Positions 22,511-32,183 of a stretch of DNA of 64,000 nucleotides are shown one piece after another (position 1 is the first letter of the stretch; every line of letters begins with the position of its first letter). The notes beneath the pieces are model-generated. The model was not told where the DNA came from. It worked only from the letters and a program-made list of their open reading frames with translations, and made no database searches. The position numbers and the translations under genes were made by a program. This DNA is from Altererythrobacter sp. B11 (GTDB lineage: Bacteria > Pseudomonadota > Alphaproteobacteria > Sphingomonadales > Sphingomonadaceae), in assembly GCF_003569745.1 (NCBI RefSeq), contig NZ_AP018498.1, positions 2,145,001-2,209,000 of the forward strand, read 5' to 3'.

Positions 22511-23815
22511 ATGAGAACAAGCGAAATGGCCGGGGGTCGCGACCGGTTGACCGGATTGATCGGCGCCGATGCTGCCTGCACGGTGATTGCGCAGTGGCAG
22601 CAGGCCGCGCGCGCCGAAGGAACCGTGCCTTCCATCCATGCCGTGCTGCTGGGCTTGCGGCGGTTCGAAGCGGTGAATTTGGCCTATGGCGAGGCGGCGG
22701 GGGATCTGGCGCTTGCCGGGATTGCCGATCGCCTGCAGCATTTCGCGCAGGGTGAAATGGAGGGGGAGTGGCTGATCTCGCGCATCAGCGGCGGAACCTT
22801 CCTGCTGGCGGCGAAGGGCCAGTGCGCGCGGGAACGGTGGCAATGGCTGGCGGAAGAGATGGCCCGTACGGTCTCCGCGCCGATCGCCGGGCTGGACGGC
22901 GGGGCTACGGTGCGGTTGTGGCCGCGCATGGCGCTGCTGCGCGCGGCGGCGGCGGAAACGCCGGTCCGGATGATCCAGCGCCTCGCCGAGACGCTGGAGC
23001 GGGCGCAGGGCGAGCCGGGGCGGCAGCTGCTGTGGGTGGATGGCACGGTGACCCCGCCCGAGCGGGCCGGGCAGCAGCTGGAAGCAGACCTTCTCGCAGC
23101 GCTCGATCGCGAGGAGATCGAAATTCTGTTCCAGCCCCAGTTCCGCTGCGGCGACGGGCGCGTTCTGGGCGCGGAGGCGCTGGCGCGCTGGCAGCATCCG
23201 CAGCTGGGGCGGATCGGCGCCGGGGCGCTGTTCGCCATTGCCGAGCGGGCCGATTACGTCAGCCAGCTGTCGCGCCATATCGCCCGGGCGGCGCTGGGGG
23301 CGGCGGCGGCATGGCCGGCGCGCTTCTCCCTTTCGCTCAATGTCACGGCAGCCGATCTGGGCTCCGGCAGTTTCGCCGATGTGATCGAGGGCAAGCTGCG
23401 CGACACAGGCTTCGCGCCGGAGCGGCTGACGCTGGAAATCACCGAGCAGGCGCTGGTTACCGAAATCGACGGTTCGGCTCGGCGGCTGCGAAGGCTGGCC
23501 GATCTCGGCATCCGCATCGCGCTGGACGATTTCGGCGCCGGCTTCTGCAACTTCGGATACCTCAAGGCCCTGCCGCTCGACTATCTCAAGCTCGATCGCA
23601 GCATGCTGGAAGGCGTGGCGGAGGATGCCCGCGACCTTGCCATCTTGCGGGGCATCCTGGCCATGGCCCGGGCGCTCGAACTGGACGTGATCGCCGAGGG
23701 AGTGGAGAGCGAAGCGCAGCGCGGGATCGTGGAGCGGGAAGGCTGCGCCGCATGGCAGGGCTTTCTCGGCGCACCGCCGCTCCCCGCAAGCGAACTCGCC
23801 ACCTTCCTCCGCTGA
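22511..23815 (+). CDS. EAL-domain c-di-GMP phosphodiesterase with degenerate GGDEF
   Basis: A 434-residue protein; the start may be 22511 or an in-frame ATG at 22493. The N-terminal half resembles a GGDEF domain, but the signature reads SGGTF, so it cannot be a working cyclase. The C-terminal half (about 185-430) is a full EAL domain: FQPQFRCGDGRVLGAEALARW (EAL), NVTAADL, LEITEQAL, ALDDFGAGF (DD-F-G), YLKLDRSML and AEGVE. All metal and catalytic residues seem present, so hydrolysis of cyclic di-GMP is expected. No membrane segment or sensor domain is visible, so the protein is likely cytoplasmic. Confidence 0.88.
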   Translation: MRTSEMAGGRDRLTGLIGADAACTVIAQWQQAARAEGTVPSIHAVLLGLRRFEAVNLAYGEAAGDLALAGIADRLQHFAQGEMEGEWLISRISGGTFLLAAKGQCARERWQWLAEEMARTVSAPIAGLDGGATVRLWPRMALLRAAAAETPVRMIQRLAETLERAQGEPGRQLLWVDGTVTPPERAGQQLEADLLAALDREEIEILFQPQFRCGDGRVLGAEALARWQHPQLGRIGAGALFAIAERADYVSQLSRHIARAALGAAAAWPARFSLSLNVTAADLGSGSFADVIEGKLRDTGFAPERLTLEITEQALVTEIDGSARRLRRLADLGIRIALDDFGAGFCNFGYLKALPLDYLKLDRSMLEGVAEDARDLAILRGILAMARALELDVIAEGVESEAQRGIVEREGCAAWQGFLGAPPLPASELATFLR

Positions 23816-23828
23816 CCGACGAGGGCGC

Positions 23829-26800
23829 TCACGCCGCCTTCTTCTCCGCGCGCTTCACGATCCCGCTTAGCCCCTTGGTCAGCTGGAACAGCCCATTGAG
23901 CCGGCTTTGCGGATCGCCCCAGGCCCGGTTGATGACCAGCTTCATGTCCGGCCGCAGCTTGGCGGTGCCATCCAGGCGCTCCACATAGGCGATCAGCCCT
24001 GCCGGATCGGGGAATTCGTCCTTGTGGAAGCTCACCAGCGTGCCGCGCGCGCCGACATCCATCTTGGCGATGTTCGCGGCGATGGCCTGGTGCTTGATCT
24101 CGATCAGCCGCACCAGATTGGCGGTGGGGGCCGGCAGGGGGCCGAAGCGGTCGATCATCTCGGCCGCCATGGATTCGATCTCCGCCTTGTCCTTGGCATC
24201 GTTCAGGCGGCGGTAGAGCGCCATGCGCACGGCGAGATCGGGCACATAGTCTTCCGGGATCATGATCGGCGCATCCACCGTGATCTGCGGGGAGAGGCCG
24301 CCCGCGTCGCGCTCCAGCCCGGCATCGCCCGCCTTGGCCGCCAGGATCGCGTCCTCCAGCATCGACTGGTAGAGTTCGAAGCCCACCTCGCGGATGTGCC
24401 CAGATTGTTCGTCGCCCAGCAGATTGCCCGCGCCGCGAATATCGAGATCGTGGCTGGCAAGCTGGAAGCCGGCACCCAGGCTGTCGAGATCGCCCAGCAC
24501 CTTCAGCCGCTTTTCCGACACTTCGGACAGGGCCGTGTCCTTTGGCGTGGTCAGATAGGCATAGGCGCGCAGCTTCGACCGGCCCACGCGGCCGCGCAGC
24601 TGGTACAGCTGGGCAAGGCCGAAGCGATCCGCGCAGTGGATGATGATCGTGTTGGCGCTGGGAATATCCAGCCCGCTTTCCACGATGGTGGTGGAGAGCA
24701 GCACGTCGTATTTCTTTTCGTAGAAGGCGCTCATCCGCTCTTCCACTTCGCTCGGCGCCATCTGGCCATGGGCGGTGACGAATTTCACCTCCGGCACGTT
24801 CTCGTGCAGCCAGTCGGCCAGCGGTTCCATGTCGGAGATGCGCGGCACGACGATGAAGCTCTGGCCGCCGCGGTGGCGTTCGCGCAGCAGCGCCTCGCGC
24901 ATCACCATGTCGTCCCATTCCATCACATAGGTGCGCACGGCCAGGCGATCGACCGGCGGGGTCTGGATGGTGGACAGCTCGCGCAGTCCGCTCATCGCCA
25001 TCTGCAGCGTGCGCGGGATCGGCGTGGCGGTGAGCGTCAGCACATGCACATCGGTGCGCAGCTGCTTCAGCTTCTCCTTGTGGTTGACGCCGAAACGCTG
25101 TTCCTCGTCCACGATCACCAGCCCCAGCCGCTTGAACTTCGTGCTCTTGGAGAGCAGCGCATGGGTGCCGACCACCACGTCCATCGTGCCGTCCGCCAGC
25201 GCCTCGCGCGTGTCCTTCATCTCCTTGGCGGGGACGAGGCGGGAGAGGCGGCCGACCTTGAGCGGGAAGCCGCCGAAGCGTTCGGAGAAGCCCTGATAAT
25301 GCTGCCGCGCCAGCAGCGTGGTGGGGGCGATCACCGCCACCTGATACCCGGCCATGGCCGCGACGAAGGCGGCGCGCAGCGCCACCTCGGTCTTGCCGAA
25401 GCCGACATCGCCGCACACCAGCCGGTCCATCGGCGCGCCTTCGGACAGATCCTTCAGCACGTCGGCAATCGCCGCGTCCTGATCGTCGGTCTCTTCCCAC
25501 GGGAAGCGGTCGACGAACTGGGCATAGCTGGCCTCGTCCGGTTCCAGCACCACACCCTTGCGCAGGGCGCGGGCGGCGGCGGTGCGCATCAGCTCGCCGG
25601 CGATGGCCTGGATCCGCTCGCGCAGCTTGGCGCGGCGCTTCTGCCATGCCTCGCCGCCCAGCCGGTCGAGCGGGACCGTTTCCTCGGAGGAGCCGTAGCG
25701 GCTGAGAACCTCGAGATTTTCCACCGGGATGTAGAGCTTGTCGCCCCCGGCATATTCCAGCATCACGCAATCGTGCTGGCTCTTGCCGACCTGGATCGGC
25801 TCCAGCCCCAGATAGCGGCCGATGCCGTGATCGAGATGGACCACCAGGTCACCGCGGTTGAGCGCGGAGAGTTCGGCGAGGAACGCGTCGGAATCCTTCT
25901 TGCGCTTGCGCCGCCGCACCAGCCGGTCGCCCAGCAAATCCTGCTCGGTCACCAGCTCCAGCTCGTCATTGGAAAAGCCGGTGTCGAGCGGCAGCACCAT
26001 GGCGACGGGCTGGCCCTTGGCGGAAAGGCCCAGCGCCTCCTGCCAGCTGCTCGCCATCTTCGGTTCGGCGCCGGCTTCGCCCAGGATCGAGGCGATGCGC
26101 GCGCGCGAACCGTTGGAATAGGCGGCCAGCAGCGGCCGCCGGCCGGCCTTGCCGATCTCGCGGAAATGCGCCGCGGCGGCGGCATAGACATTGTCGCCGC
26201 GCGAACGCTCCGGTGCGAAATCGCGGGCGGAGCGGAAGCCGAAGTCGATCGACTTCTCGCTCTCCGGCTCGGCGAAGATCGAGGCGCGGTGGACCGGGCG
26301 TTGGTCCAGCGCTCTGCCGAATTCCTCGCGCGTCATGTAGAGCGCGGCGGTTTCCAGCGGGCGGTAGCTGCCCGCCGCCTGCCCGCCCGTCTCGCGGCGC
26401 TGGCGGAAATAATCCTCCACATCGCCCAGCCGTTCTTCGCCCGCGGCGACGGCAGAGGAATCGATCACCACCAGATCCTCGGCAGAGAGGTGATCGAACA
26501 GGGTCGCCAGCCGATCCTCGAACAGCGGCAGCCAGTGCTCCATGCCGGCAAGCCGGCGGCCGTCGCTGACCGCCTGATAGAGCGGATCCTGCGTGGCGTG
26601 GGCGCCGAAGGCCTCGCGATAGCGGCTGCGGAAGCGCTTGATCGTATCCTCGTCCAGCAGCGCCTCGCTGGCGGGGAGCAGCAGGTGGCCGTCCACGGTG
26701 CTGGTGGTGCGCTGGGTGTTGGGATCGAACAGGCGCAGCGATTCCAACTCGTCATCGAAGAAATCGAGCCGCAGGCCCTGGTCGAGGCCCGAGGGGAAGA

Positions 26801-27311
26801 TGTCGAAGATCGAACCGCGCACGGCGAACTCGCCGCTGTCGATCACCGTGTCGGTGCGCGAATAGCCCTGCCGCTGGAGCAGGGCGGCGAGGCTTTCGTG
26901 CCCGATGCGCGTGCCGGGCTTCAGCTCGCGCACGCTCTCGCGGATGCGGAACGGGGTGAGCACGCGCTGGATCACGGCGTTCACCGTCGTCACCAGCAGC
27001 TGGCTGCCCGCCTTGCCCGATTGCAATTGATAGAGCGCCGACAGCCGCCGCGAACTGACCGACAGCGCGGGGCTCGCCCGGTCATAGGGCAAGCAGTCCC
27101 ACGCGGGGAATTCGATCACCTGCAATTCCGGTGCGAACCATCGCGCCGCATCGGTGACGGCGCGCATCGCCGCTTCGTCCGGCGCGATGAACACCGCGCG
27201 GCCCTTCGCGCTGCGGGCCAGATCGGCCATCACCAGCGGCTGGGCGCCGCGCGCCACCGATGAGAGAGTGAGCGGACGCTCGGCGGTCAGGATACGGGAG
27301 AGATCGGGCAT
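23829..27311 (-). CDS. mfd: Transcription-repair coupling factor
   Basis: A 1160-residue Mfd. It frees RNA polymerase stalled at DNA lesions and recruits UvrA. The start MPDLSRILTAERPL at 27311 is chosen; the frame extends nine codons further. Order of domains: UvrB-like N-terminal region (about 1-330), RNA-polymerase-interaction (CarD-like) domain around 480-550 with VHLDHGIGRYLGLEPIQVG, helicase with CGDVGFGKTEVALRAAF (about 630-645) and VIVDEEQRFGVNHKEKLKQL (about 730), ESGLDIPSANTIIIHCADRFG in motif V/VI, and a C-terminal TRCF domain. It lies downstream of sdhE. Length and motifs are normal. Confidence 0.96.
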   Translation of the reverse strand: MPDLSRILTAERPLTLSSVARGAQPLVMADLARSAKGRAVFIAPDEAAMRAVTDAARWFAPELQVIEFPAWDCLPYDRASPALSVSSRRLSALYQLQSGKAGSQLLVTTVNAVIQRVLTPFRIRESVRELKPGTRIGHESLAALLQRQGYSRTDTVIDSGEFAVRGSIFDIFPSGLDQGLRLDFFDDELESLRLFDPNTQRTTSTVDGHLLLPASEALLDEDTIKRFRSRYREAFGAHATQDPLYQAVSDGRRLAGMEHWLPLFEDRLATLFDHLSAEDLVVIDSSAVAAGEERLGDVEDYFRQRRETGGQAAGSYRPLETAALYMTREEFGRALDQRPVHRASIFAEPESEKSIDFGFRSARDFAPERSRGDNVYAAAAAHFREIGKAGRRPLLAAYSNGSRARIASILGEAGAEPKMASSWQEALGLSAKGQPVAMVLPLDTGFSNDELELVTEQDLLGDRLVRRRKRKKDSDAFLAELSALNRGDLVVHLDHGIGRYLGLEPIQVGKSQHDCVMLEYAGGDKLYIPVENLEVLSRYGSSEETVPLDRLGGEAWQKRRAKLRERIQAIAGELMRTAAARALRKGVVLEPDEASYAQFVDRFPWEETDDQDAAIADVLKDLSEGAPMDRLVCGDVGFGKTEVALRAAFVAAMAGYQVAVIAPTTLLARQHYQGFSERFGGFPLKVGRLSRLVPAKEMKDTREALADGTMDVVVGTHALLSKSTKFKRLGLVIVDEEQRFGVNHKEKLKQLRTDVHVLTLTATPIPRTLQMAMSGLRELSTIQTPPVDRLAVRTYVMEWDDMVMREALLRERHRGGQSFIVVPRISDMEPLADWLHENVPEVKFVTAHGQMAPSEVEERMSAFYEKKYDVLLSTTIVESGLDIPSANTIIIHCADRFGLAQLYQLRGRVGRSKLRAYAYLTTPKDTALSEVSEKRLKVLGDLDSLGAGFQLASHDLDIRGAGNLLGDEQSGHIREVGFELYQSMLEDAILAAKAGDAGLERDAGGLSPQITVDAPIMIPEDYVPDLAVRMALYRRLNDAKDKAEIESMAAEMIDRFGPLPAPTANLVRLIEIKHQAIAANIAKMDVGARGTLVSFHKDEFPDPAGLIAYVERLDGTAKLRPDMKLVINRAWGDPQSRLNGLFQLTKGLSGIVKRAEKKAA

Positions 27312-27351
27312 GGTCCTCGAGCGTTTTCGCGGAAGCAACGCACGAAAAACC

Positions 27352-27383
27352 CGCCGGCGCGGATTTGAGGGGGTGCGCCGGCG
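27352..27383. repeat. Inverted repeat between sdhE and mfd
   Basis: CGCCGGCGC at 27352-27360 pairs perfectly with GCGCCGGCG at 27375-27383 across a 14-base loop. The 125-bp gap contains no gene that I can support. The hairpin would lie in the leader of mfd if both genes share a transcript and could reduce read-through; there is no clear U-tract. Confidence 0.45.
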
Positions 27384-27436
27384 AGCCTTTGTGCTTTCGC
27401 GGCACGCCCTAGGGGGGAGGGCGCGCGAAGCAAACC

Positions 27437-27706
27437 CTATATGGTAACGTAATCCAGCTTTTGGAGGGCTTCGAGCAGCGGCCCGTGATAGCGCTCGGGC
27501 GCAGGCGCGGCGCGCAGCGCCCAGGCCATCACGTCCACGTCATCCTCGTCCAGCAGGGCTTCGAACCAGGCGAGCGATTCTTCATCCCAAGCGGCGCGCG
27601 TGTCGAAGAAGCCGCCGATCATGTAATCCGCCTCGCGCGTGCCGCGGTGCCAGGCGCGGAACTTCGCCCGGGCAAGGCGTGTGGAAAGGGGCTGAGGGTC
27701 GGACAT
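27437..27706 (-). CDS. sdhE: FAD assembly factor SdhE (succinate dehydrogenase assembly factor 2)
   Basis: An 89-residue YgfY/SdhE-family protein. It helps attach FAD covalently to the flavoprotein subunit of succinate dehydrogenase. The diagnostic motif is present as WHRGTREADYMIGGFFD (the RGxxE segment), followed by the usual acidic helix with LAWFEALLDEDDVDVMAW. Length is typical (about 85-95). It precedes mfd on the minus strand, a common arrangement in Sphingomonadales, and is divergent from recG across the repeat-bearing gap. Confidence 0.93.
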   Translation of the reverse strand: MSDPQPLSTRLARAKFRAWHRGTREADYMIGGFFDTRAAWDEESLAWFEALLDEDDVDVMAWALRAAPAPERYHGPLLEALQKLDYVTI

Positions 27707-28244
27707 CGCCGCCCTTTAGCGCGGCCGCGCCGCCGCGTCATCCCGGCAGTTGGGCGGCGGGCGCTCACTCGGTTCGTCGCAGCTGGAGAACGCTTGGAAC
27801 GCCGTGGAACAGGGTTCAAAGGAAAGAAACCTTCCCCCGCGCGAGCGGGTGCGCGTGCCGGAGAAATGGCGGTTTTCCGGGGGTTTTACGGTGCAAAGAG
27901 CGGGTGACGGGGTAGGGGTTTGGCGGGGTGTAGGAAATGGACGGGGTGTGGGGGATGGGTGTGGAGCGCGTCCTTCGACAGGCTCAGGACGAGCGGATCT
28001 TCCCTCATTCGTCATTCCCGCGAAGGCGGGAATCCAGCGGGAACTGTCGGAGCGGTGGTGCGCGTGGCCGGCGCCGCGCACTGGATTCCCGCCTACGCGG
28101 GAATGACGATGGGGTAGGGTTGCGTGTAAAACCCGCTCGTCCTGAGCCTGTCGAAGGACGCGCTCCCCGCTCCCAGCCCGAACCTTCCCCCATTCCGCTC
28201 GCGCGCTTTCGCCCGCCGTCCCGCTGGGTTAGAGCGGGCGCATA
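27707..28244. other. 538-bp intergenic region between sdhE and recG
   Basis: No gene can be supported here. The frames that are open overlap each other in several phases and lack family features. The region holds the divergent control regions of sdhE and recG, and a 204-bp nested palindromic element (27963-28166). A stretch near 27895-27960 is G-rich on the plus strand (GTGACGGGGTAGGGGTTTGG and similar). Confidence 0.7.
27963..28166. repeat. Nested palindromic repeat element (REP-like inside REP-like)
   Basis: An outer pair of perfect 34-bp inverted arms (27963-27996 and 28133-28166; core TCCTTCGACAGGCTCAGGA) encloses an inner pair of 28-bp arms with one mismatch (28010-28037 and 28081-28108). 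Each inner arm is itself a hairpin (ATTCCCGC-GAAG-GCGGGAAT). The two words resemble repeats I know to be scattered between genes in sphingomonads and other proteobacteria. The structure can fold as one long double-stemmed hairpin in RNA or single-stranded DNA. Confidence 0.9.
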
Positions 28245-30305
28245 ATGCGTCCCGAGCTTCTCAATCCGCTGTTCGCCGAAACCGAAACGCTCGATGGCGT
28301 CGGCCCCAAGCTGAAGAAGCCGCTCGAAAAGCTCGGGCTCACGCGGGTGCGCGACCTCGCCTATCACTTGCCCGACCGTTTCGTGCAGCGCCGCGTGGTG
28401 GCCAATCTGGACGAGGCGGGGGTGGGCGAGCAGATCGTGATCGCGCTCACCGTGATCGAGCATCGCGGCGGCGGCGCCTCCCGCGCGCCCTATCGCGTGC
28501 TGGCGCAGGATGCGGCGGGCAATGTGCTGGCGCTGACCTATTTCGGCCGCGCCTCCTACACCGCGAAGAAGCAGCTGCCGGTGGGGGAGACGCGCTGGGT
28601 GGCGGGGCGGCTCGATCGCTATGGCGACATGCTGCAGATCGTCCACCCCGATTCCGTGGAGGAGGAAAGCGCCGCCGCCATGGGCCGGCTGATCGAGCCG
28701 GTCTATCCGCTGGCCGAAGGGCTCACCCAGCCGCGCGTGGCGGCGCTGGTGCATCAGGCGCTCGATCGCTGCCCCGAACTTCCCGAGTGGATCGAGCCCG
28801 GCGTGCTGGAGCGGCACCAGTGGCCGGACTGGCGCGATGCGCTGCGGCTGGCGCATCGCGGCGAGCATCCGGCGGCGCGCGACCGGCTGGCCTATGACGA
28901 ATTGCTGGCCAACGCGCTGGCGCTGATGCTGGTGCGGGCAGACAACCGCCGCAAGCGCGGGCAGAGCCTGGCGGGCGACGGCAGCCTGCGCGGGCGGCTG
29001 GCGCTGCCGTTCCCGCTCACCGGCGCGCAGCAGCGGTCCATCCGCGAGATCGAGGCGGACATGGCGCAGGAGGCGCCGATGCTGCGGCTGTTGCAGGGCG
29101 ATGTGGGCGCGGGCAAGACGGTGGTGGCGCTGGAAGCGATGCTGCTGGCGGTGGAGGCGGGCGCGCAGGCGGCCATGCTGGCGCCGACCGAAATCCTCGC
29201 CCGCCAGCATTACGAAACGCTGCGCAAGCTGGCCGCGCCCACCGGCGTGAGCATCGCCCTGCTGACGGGGCGGGACAAGGGCCGCGCGCGCGAAAGCATC
29301 CTGATGGGCCTGCTGGATGGCAGCATCCAGATCGTCGTCGGCACGCACGCCATTTTCCAGGATGCGGTGGCCTATCGCAATCTCGGCCTCGTGGTGATCG
29401 ACGAGCAGCACCGCTTCGGCGTGTCGCAGCGGCTGCTGCTGACGCAAAAGGGCAAGCGCACCCCGCACACGCTGGCGATGACGGCAACCCCGATCCCGCG
29501 CACACTAACCCTGGCGCAATATGGCGAGATGGACGTCAGCCGGCTGGACGAGATGCCGCCCGGCCGTCAGCCGATCGACACGCGGGTGATCGCCGCCGAT
29601 CGCACCGCCGATGTCGCGTCCGCGATCGAGCGGCATCTGGCGACCGGCCAGCAGGCCTATTGGGTGTGCCCCATGGTGCGTGAGAACGAGGGCGAGGACC
29701 TGGCCGCCGCCGAAGCCCGCCATGCCGCGCTAAAGGAACGCTTCGGCGATGCCGTGGTGCTGGTGCATGGGCAGCTGAAGCCGGAGCTGAAGGACGCGGC
29801 GATGGAACGCTTCGCCAGCGGCGCGGCGAAGCTGCTGGTGGCGACGACGGTGATCGAAGTGGGCGTGGACGTGCCCAATGCCACGCTGATGGTGATCGAG
29901 CAGGCGGAACGCTTCGGCCTCGCCCAGCTGCACCAGCTGCGCGGGCGGGTGGGGCGCGGCTCCGAAAAGAGCACCTGCCTGCTGCTGCGCGGCGAAATGG
30001 TGAGCGAAACCGGCCGTCAGCGGCTGGCGCTGATGCGCGAGACGCAGGACGGCTTCCGTCTGGCGGAAGAGGATCTGGAGCTGCGCGGCGGCGGCGAATT
30101 GCTGGGCACGCGGCAATCGGGCGATACGCCCTTCCGCATCGCCGATCTCGAACAGATCCAGCGCCTGCTGCCGGTGGCGCATGATGATGCCCGTCTGCTG
30201 GTGGAGCGCGACGGCGGCCTCGCCAGCCCGCGCGGGGAAGCGGCGCGGGTGCTGCTCTATCTGTTCGAGCGGGACTGGGGCGTGCAGCTGCTGCGCGGCG
30301 GCTGA
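28245..30305 (+). CDS. recG: ATP-dependent DNA helicase RecG
   Basis: A 686-residue RecG, which reverses stalled forks and processes branched DNA. The N-terminal wedge/OB region (about 60-150) is followed by helicase motifs: LLQGDVGAGKTVVALEAML (Walker A, about 283-295), VVIDEQHRFGVSQRLLL (DEQH), LAMTATPIPRTL (motif III) and LLVATTVIEVGVDVPNATLM, then QLHQLRGRVGRGSEKSTCLL (motif VI). Length is normal. The start ATG at 28245 has no strong ribosome site, but the homology begins at once (LLNPLFAETETLDGVGPKL). Confidence 0.96.
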   Translation: MRPELLNPLFAETETLDGVGPKLKKPLEKLGLTRVRDLAYHLPDRFVQRRVVANLDEAGVGEQIVIALTVIEHRGGGASRAPYRVLAQDAAGNVLALTYFGRASYTAKKQLPVGETRWVAGRLDRYGDMLQIVHPDSVEEESAAAMGRLIEPVYPLAEGLTQPRVAALVHQALDRCPELPEWIEPGVLERHQWPDWRDALRLAHRGEHPAARDRLAYDELLANALALMLVRADNRRKRGQSLAGDGSLRGRLALPFPLTGAQQRSIREIEADMAQEAPMLRLLQGDVGAGKTVVALEAMLLAVEAGAQAAMLAPTEILARQHYETLRKLAAPTGVSIALLTGRDKGRARESILMGLLDGSIQIVVGTHAIFQDAVAYRNLGLVVIDEQHRFGVSQRLLLTQKGKRTPHTLAMTATPIPRTLTLAQYGEMDVSRLDEMPPGRQPIDTRVIAADRTADVASAIERHLATGQQAYWVCPMVRENEGEDLAAAEARHAALKERFGDAVVLVHGQLKPELKDAAMERFASGAAKLLVATTVIEVGVDVPNATLMVIEQAERFGLAQLHQLRGRVGRGSEKSTCLLLRGEMVSETGRQRLALMRETQDGFRLAEEDLELRGGGELLGTRQSGDTPFRIADLEQIQRLLPVAHDDARLLVERDGGLASPRGEAARVLLYLFERDWGVQLLRGG

Positions 30306-30320
30306 GGCCCCGGAGAGGCC

Positions 30321-32183
30321 TCAGTTCAGCGCGTCGAGGCTTTCCGAATGCTCGAGCCAGGCGGCTTCCGCGGCATCGAGCCTGTCCCCCAGCGCGGCGC
30401 GGCGGCGCGCCAGTTCGCCCATGTTGAGCCCGGCGAGATCGGGCGCAGCGCTGGCGGGATCGGCCATGGCACCATCCAGCGCGGCGCATTGCGCCTGCAG
30501 CCGGGCGATTTCCTTTTCCGCCTCGGTCACCTTGCTCTTCAGCAATCGCGCTTCCTCCCGCGCCTTGGCGGAGGATTTGCCCTTCTTCGTCGTTGCCGGT
30601 TTCCCCTCCGCCTTGGGCTGGTTCCGGCCGAGCACGAAGTCGATGTAATCCTCCATGCTGCCGGGGAAATCGCGCGCGGTGCCATCGTCCACCAGCACCA
30701 GCCGGTCCGCCGTCAGCTCCACCATGTGGCGATCGTGGCTGATGAGGATCACGGCCCCGCGGTATTCGTTCAGCGCCTGCACCAGCGCCTCGCGCACATC
30801 GACGTCGAGGTGGTTGGTCGGCTCGTCCAGGATCAATATATGCGGCGCGTCATAGGTGATCAGCGCCAGCGCCAGCCGCGCGCGTTCCCCGCCCGACAGC
30901 TTGCCGACATCGGTGACGGCCTTGTTGCCGGCAAAGCCGAAGCGGCCCAGATGCGCGCGCACGGCGGCGGGCGTCTTGCCCTCCATCGTGCGGGTCATGT
31001 GTTCCAGCGGCGTGTCGCCTTCGGCCAGTTCCTCCACCTGATACTGGGTGAAATAGCCGACCTTCATCTTGCCGGAGGAGAACATCTCCCCTTCCGAAGG
31101 GGTGAGCTGTGCCGCCAGCAGGCGGGCGAGCGTCGTCTTGCCGTTGCCGTTGCGGCCGAGCAGGGCGATCCGGTCATCCGGGTCGACCCGCAGGTTGAGC
31201 CGGCGCAGCACCGGCTTTTCCGGCGTATAGCCGACCGAGGCGAGATCCAGCGTGATCAGCGGCGGCCGCAACTCCGTGGGATCGGGGAAATCGAAGCTCA
31301 TGCTCGGATCCTCGATCAGCGCGGTGATCGGCTGCATCTTCTCCAGCATCTTGGCGCGGGACTGGGCCTGCCGCGCGGTGGAGGCGCGGGCGCTGTTGCG
31401 CGCGACGTAATCCTGCAGCCGCGCGCGCTGCGCATCCTGCGCGGCCTTGGCGGCGGCGAGCTGGGTCGCCCGTTCCGCCCGCTGCCGCTCGAAACTGTCA
31501 TAGCCGCCGGGATAGAGCGTCAGCTGCCCGCCCTGCAGATGCAGGATATGGTCCACCACATTGTTCAGCAGGTCGCGTTCGTGGCTGATGATGATGAGGG
31601 TGGCGGGATAGGATTTGAGGAAGTTCTCCAGCCACAGCGTCGCTTCCAGATCGAGGTGGTTGGAGGGTTCGTCCAGCAGCAGCACGTCGGGTTCGGAAAA
31701 CAGCAGCGCGCCGAGGGCCACGCGCATCTTCCACCCGCCGGAGAAGCTGTCGAGCGGGCGCTGCTGCATCTCCTCGTCGAAGCCGAGCCCCACCAGGATG
31801 CGCGCGGCGCGGGCGGGGGCGCTCCAGGCGTCGATCGCCAGCAGCCGTTCGTGGACATCGCCCAGCCGGTCCATATCCTCGCAATTCTCGGCCTCCGCCA
31901 TCAGCGCCATCCGTTCGGTATCGGCGGCGAGGACGGTATCGAGCGGGGTGGCAACCCCGCTGGGCGCTTCCTGCGCGATATAGCCGAGGCGCGCGCGGCG
32001 CGGCATGTCGATCTCGCCCTGATCGGGTTCGATCTCGCCGATGATCGTCTTCACCAGCGTGGACTTGCCCGATCCGTTGCGGCCGACGAGGCCCACACGC
32101 CCATTGGGCGGGATCGCCGCGCTCGCGCGATCGAGTATGGTGCGCCCGCCAAGCCGCACGGTGATTCCGTTGATCGTCAGCAT
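30321..32183 (-). CDS. ABC-F family ATPase (duplicated ATP-binding protein)
   Basis: A 620-residue protein with two ABC ATPase domains and no membrane segments, as in ABC-F proteins that act on ribosomes. Domain 1: VGLVGRNGSGKSTLVKTI (Walker A, about 30-47), SFSGGWKMRVALGALLF (signature) and LLLDEPSNHLDLEATLWLE. Domain 2: IALLGRNGNGKTTLARLL, LSGGERARLALALI, ILILDEPTNHLDVDVREAL. A charged linker lies between, and a C-terminal coiled coil (about 535-615) resembles the YheS/Uup type. It is convergent with recG. The specific subfamily cannot be fixed from sequence reading alone. Confidence 0.92.
   Translation of the reverse strand: MLTINGITVRLGGRTILDRASAAIPPNGRVGLVGRNGSGKSTLVKTIIGEIEPDQGEIDMPRRARLGYIAQEAPSGVATPLDTVLAADTERMALMAEAENCEDMDRLGDVHERLLAIDAWSAPARAARILVGLGFDEEMQQRPLDSFSGGWKMRVALGALLFSEPDVLLLDEPSNHLDLEATLWLENFLKSYPATLIIISHERDLLNNVVDHILHLQGGQLTLYPGGYDSFERQRAERATQLAAAKAAQDAQRARLQDYVARNSARASTARQAQSRAKMLEKMQPITALIEDPSMSFDFPDPTELRPPLITLDLASVGYTPEKPVLRRLNLRVDPDDRIALLGRNGNGKTTLARLLAAQLTPSEGEMFSSGKMKVGYFTQYQVEELAEGDTPLEHMTRTMEGKTPAAVRAHLGRFGFAGNKAVTDVGKLSGGERARLALALITYDAPHILILDEPTNHLDVDVREALVQALNEYRGAVILISHDRHMVELTADRLVLVDDGTARDFPGSMEDYIDFVLGRNQPKAEGKPATTKKGKSSAKAREEARLLKSKVTEAEKEIARLQAQCAALDGAMADPASAAPDLAGLNMGELARRRAALGDRLDAAEAAWLEHSESLDALN

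Noticed and set aside
23907-27263. A 1118-codon open frame antisense to mfd, and similar long antisense frames over dnaE, the tape measure gene, the chain-length/kinase genes and ilvD
   Set aside because: All lie opposite clear genes in GC-rich DNA, where stop codons are rare on the opposite strand. Their products are rich in Arg, Ala, His and Gly without family motifs.
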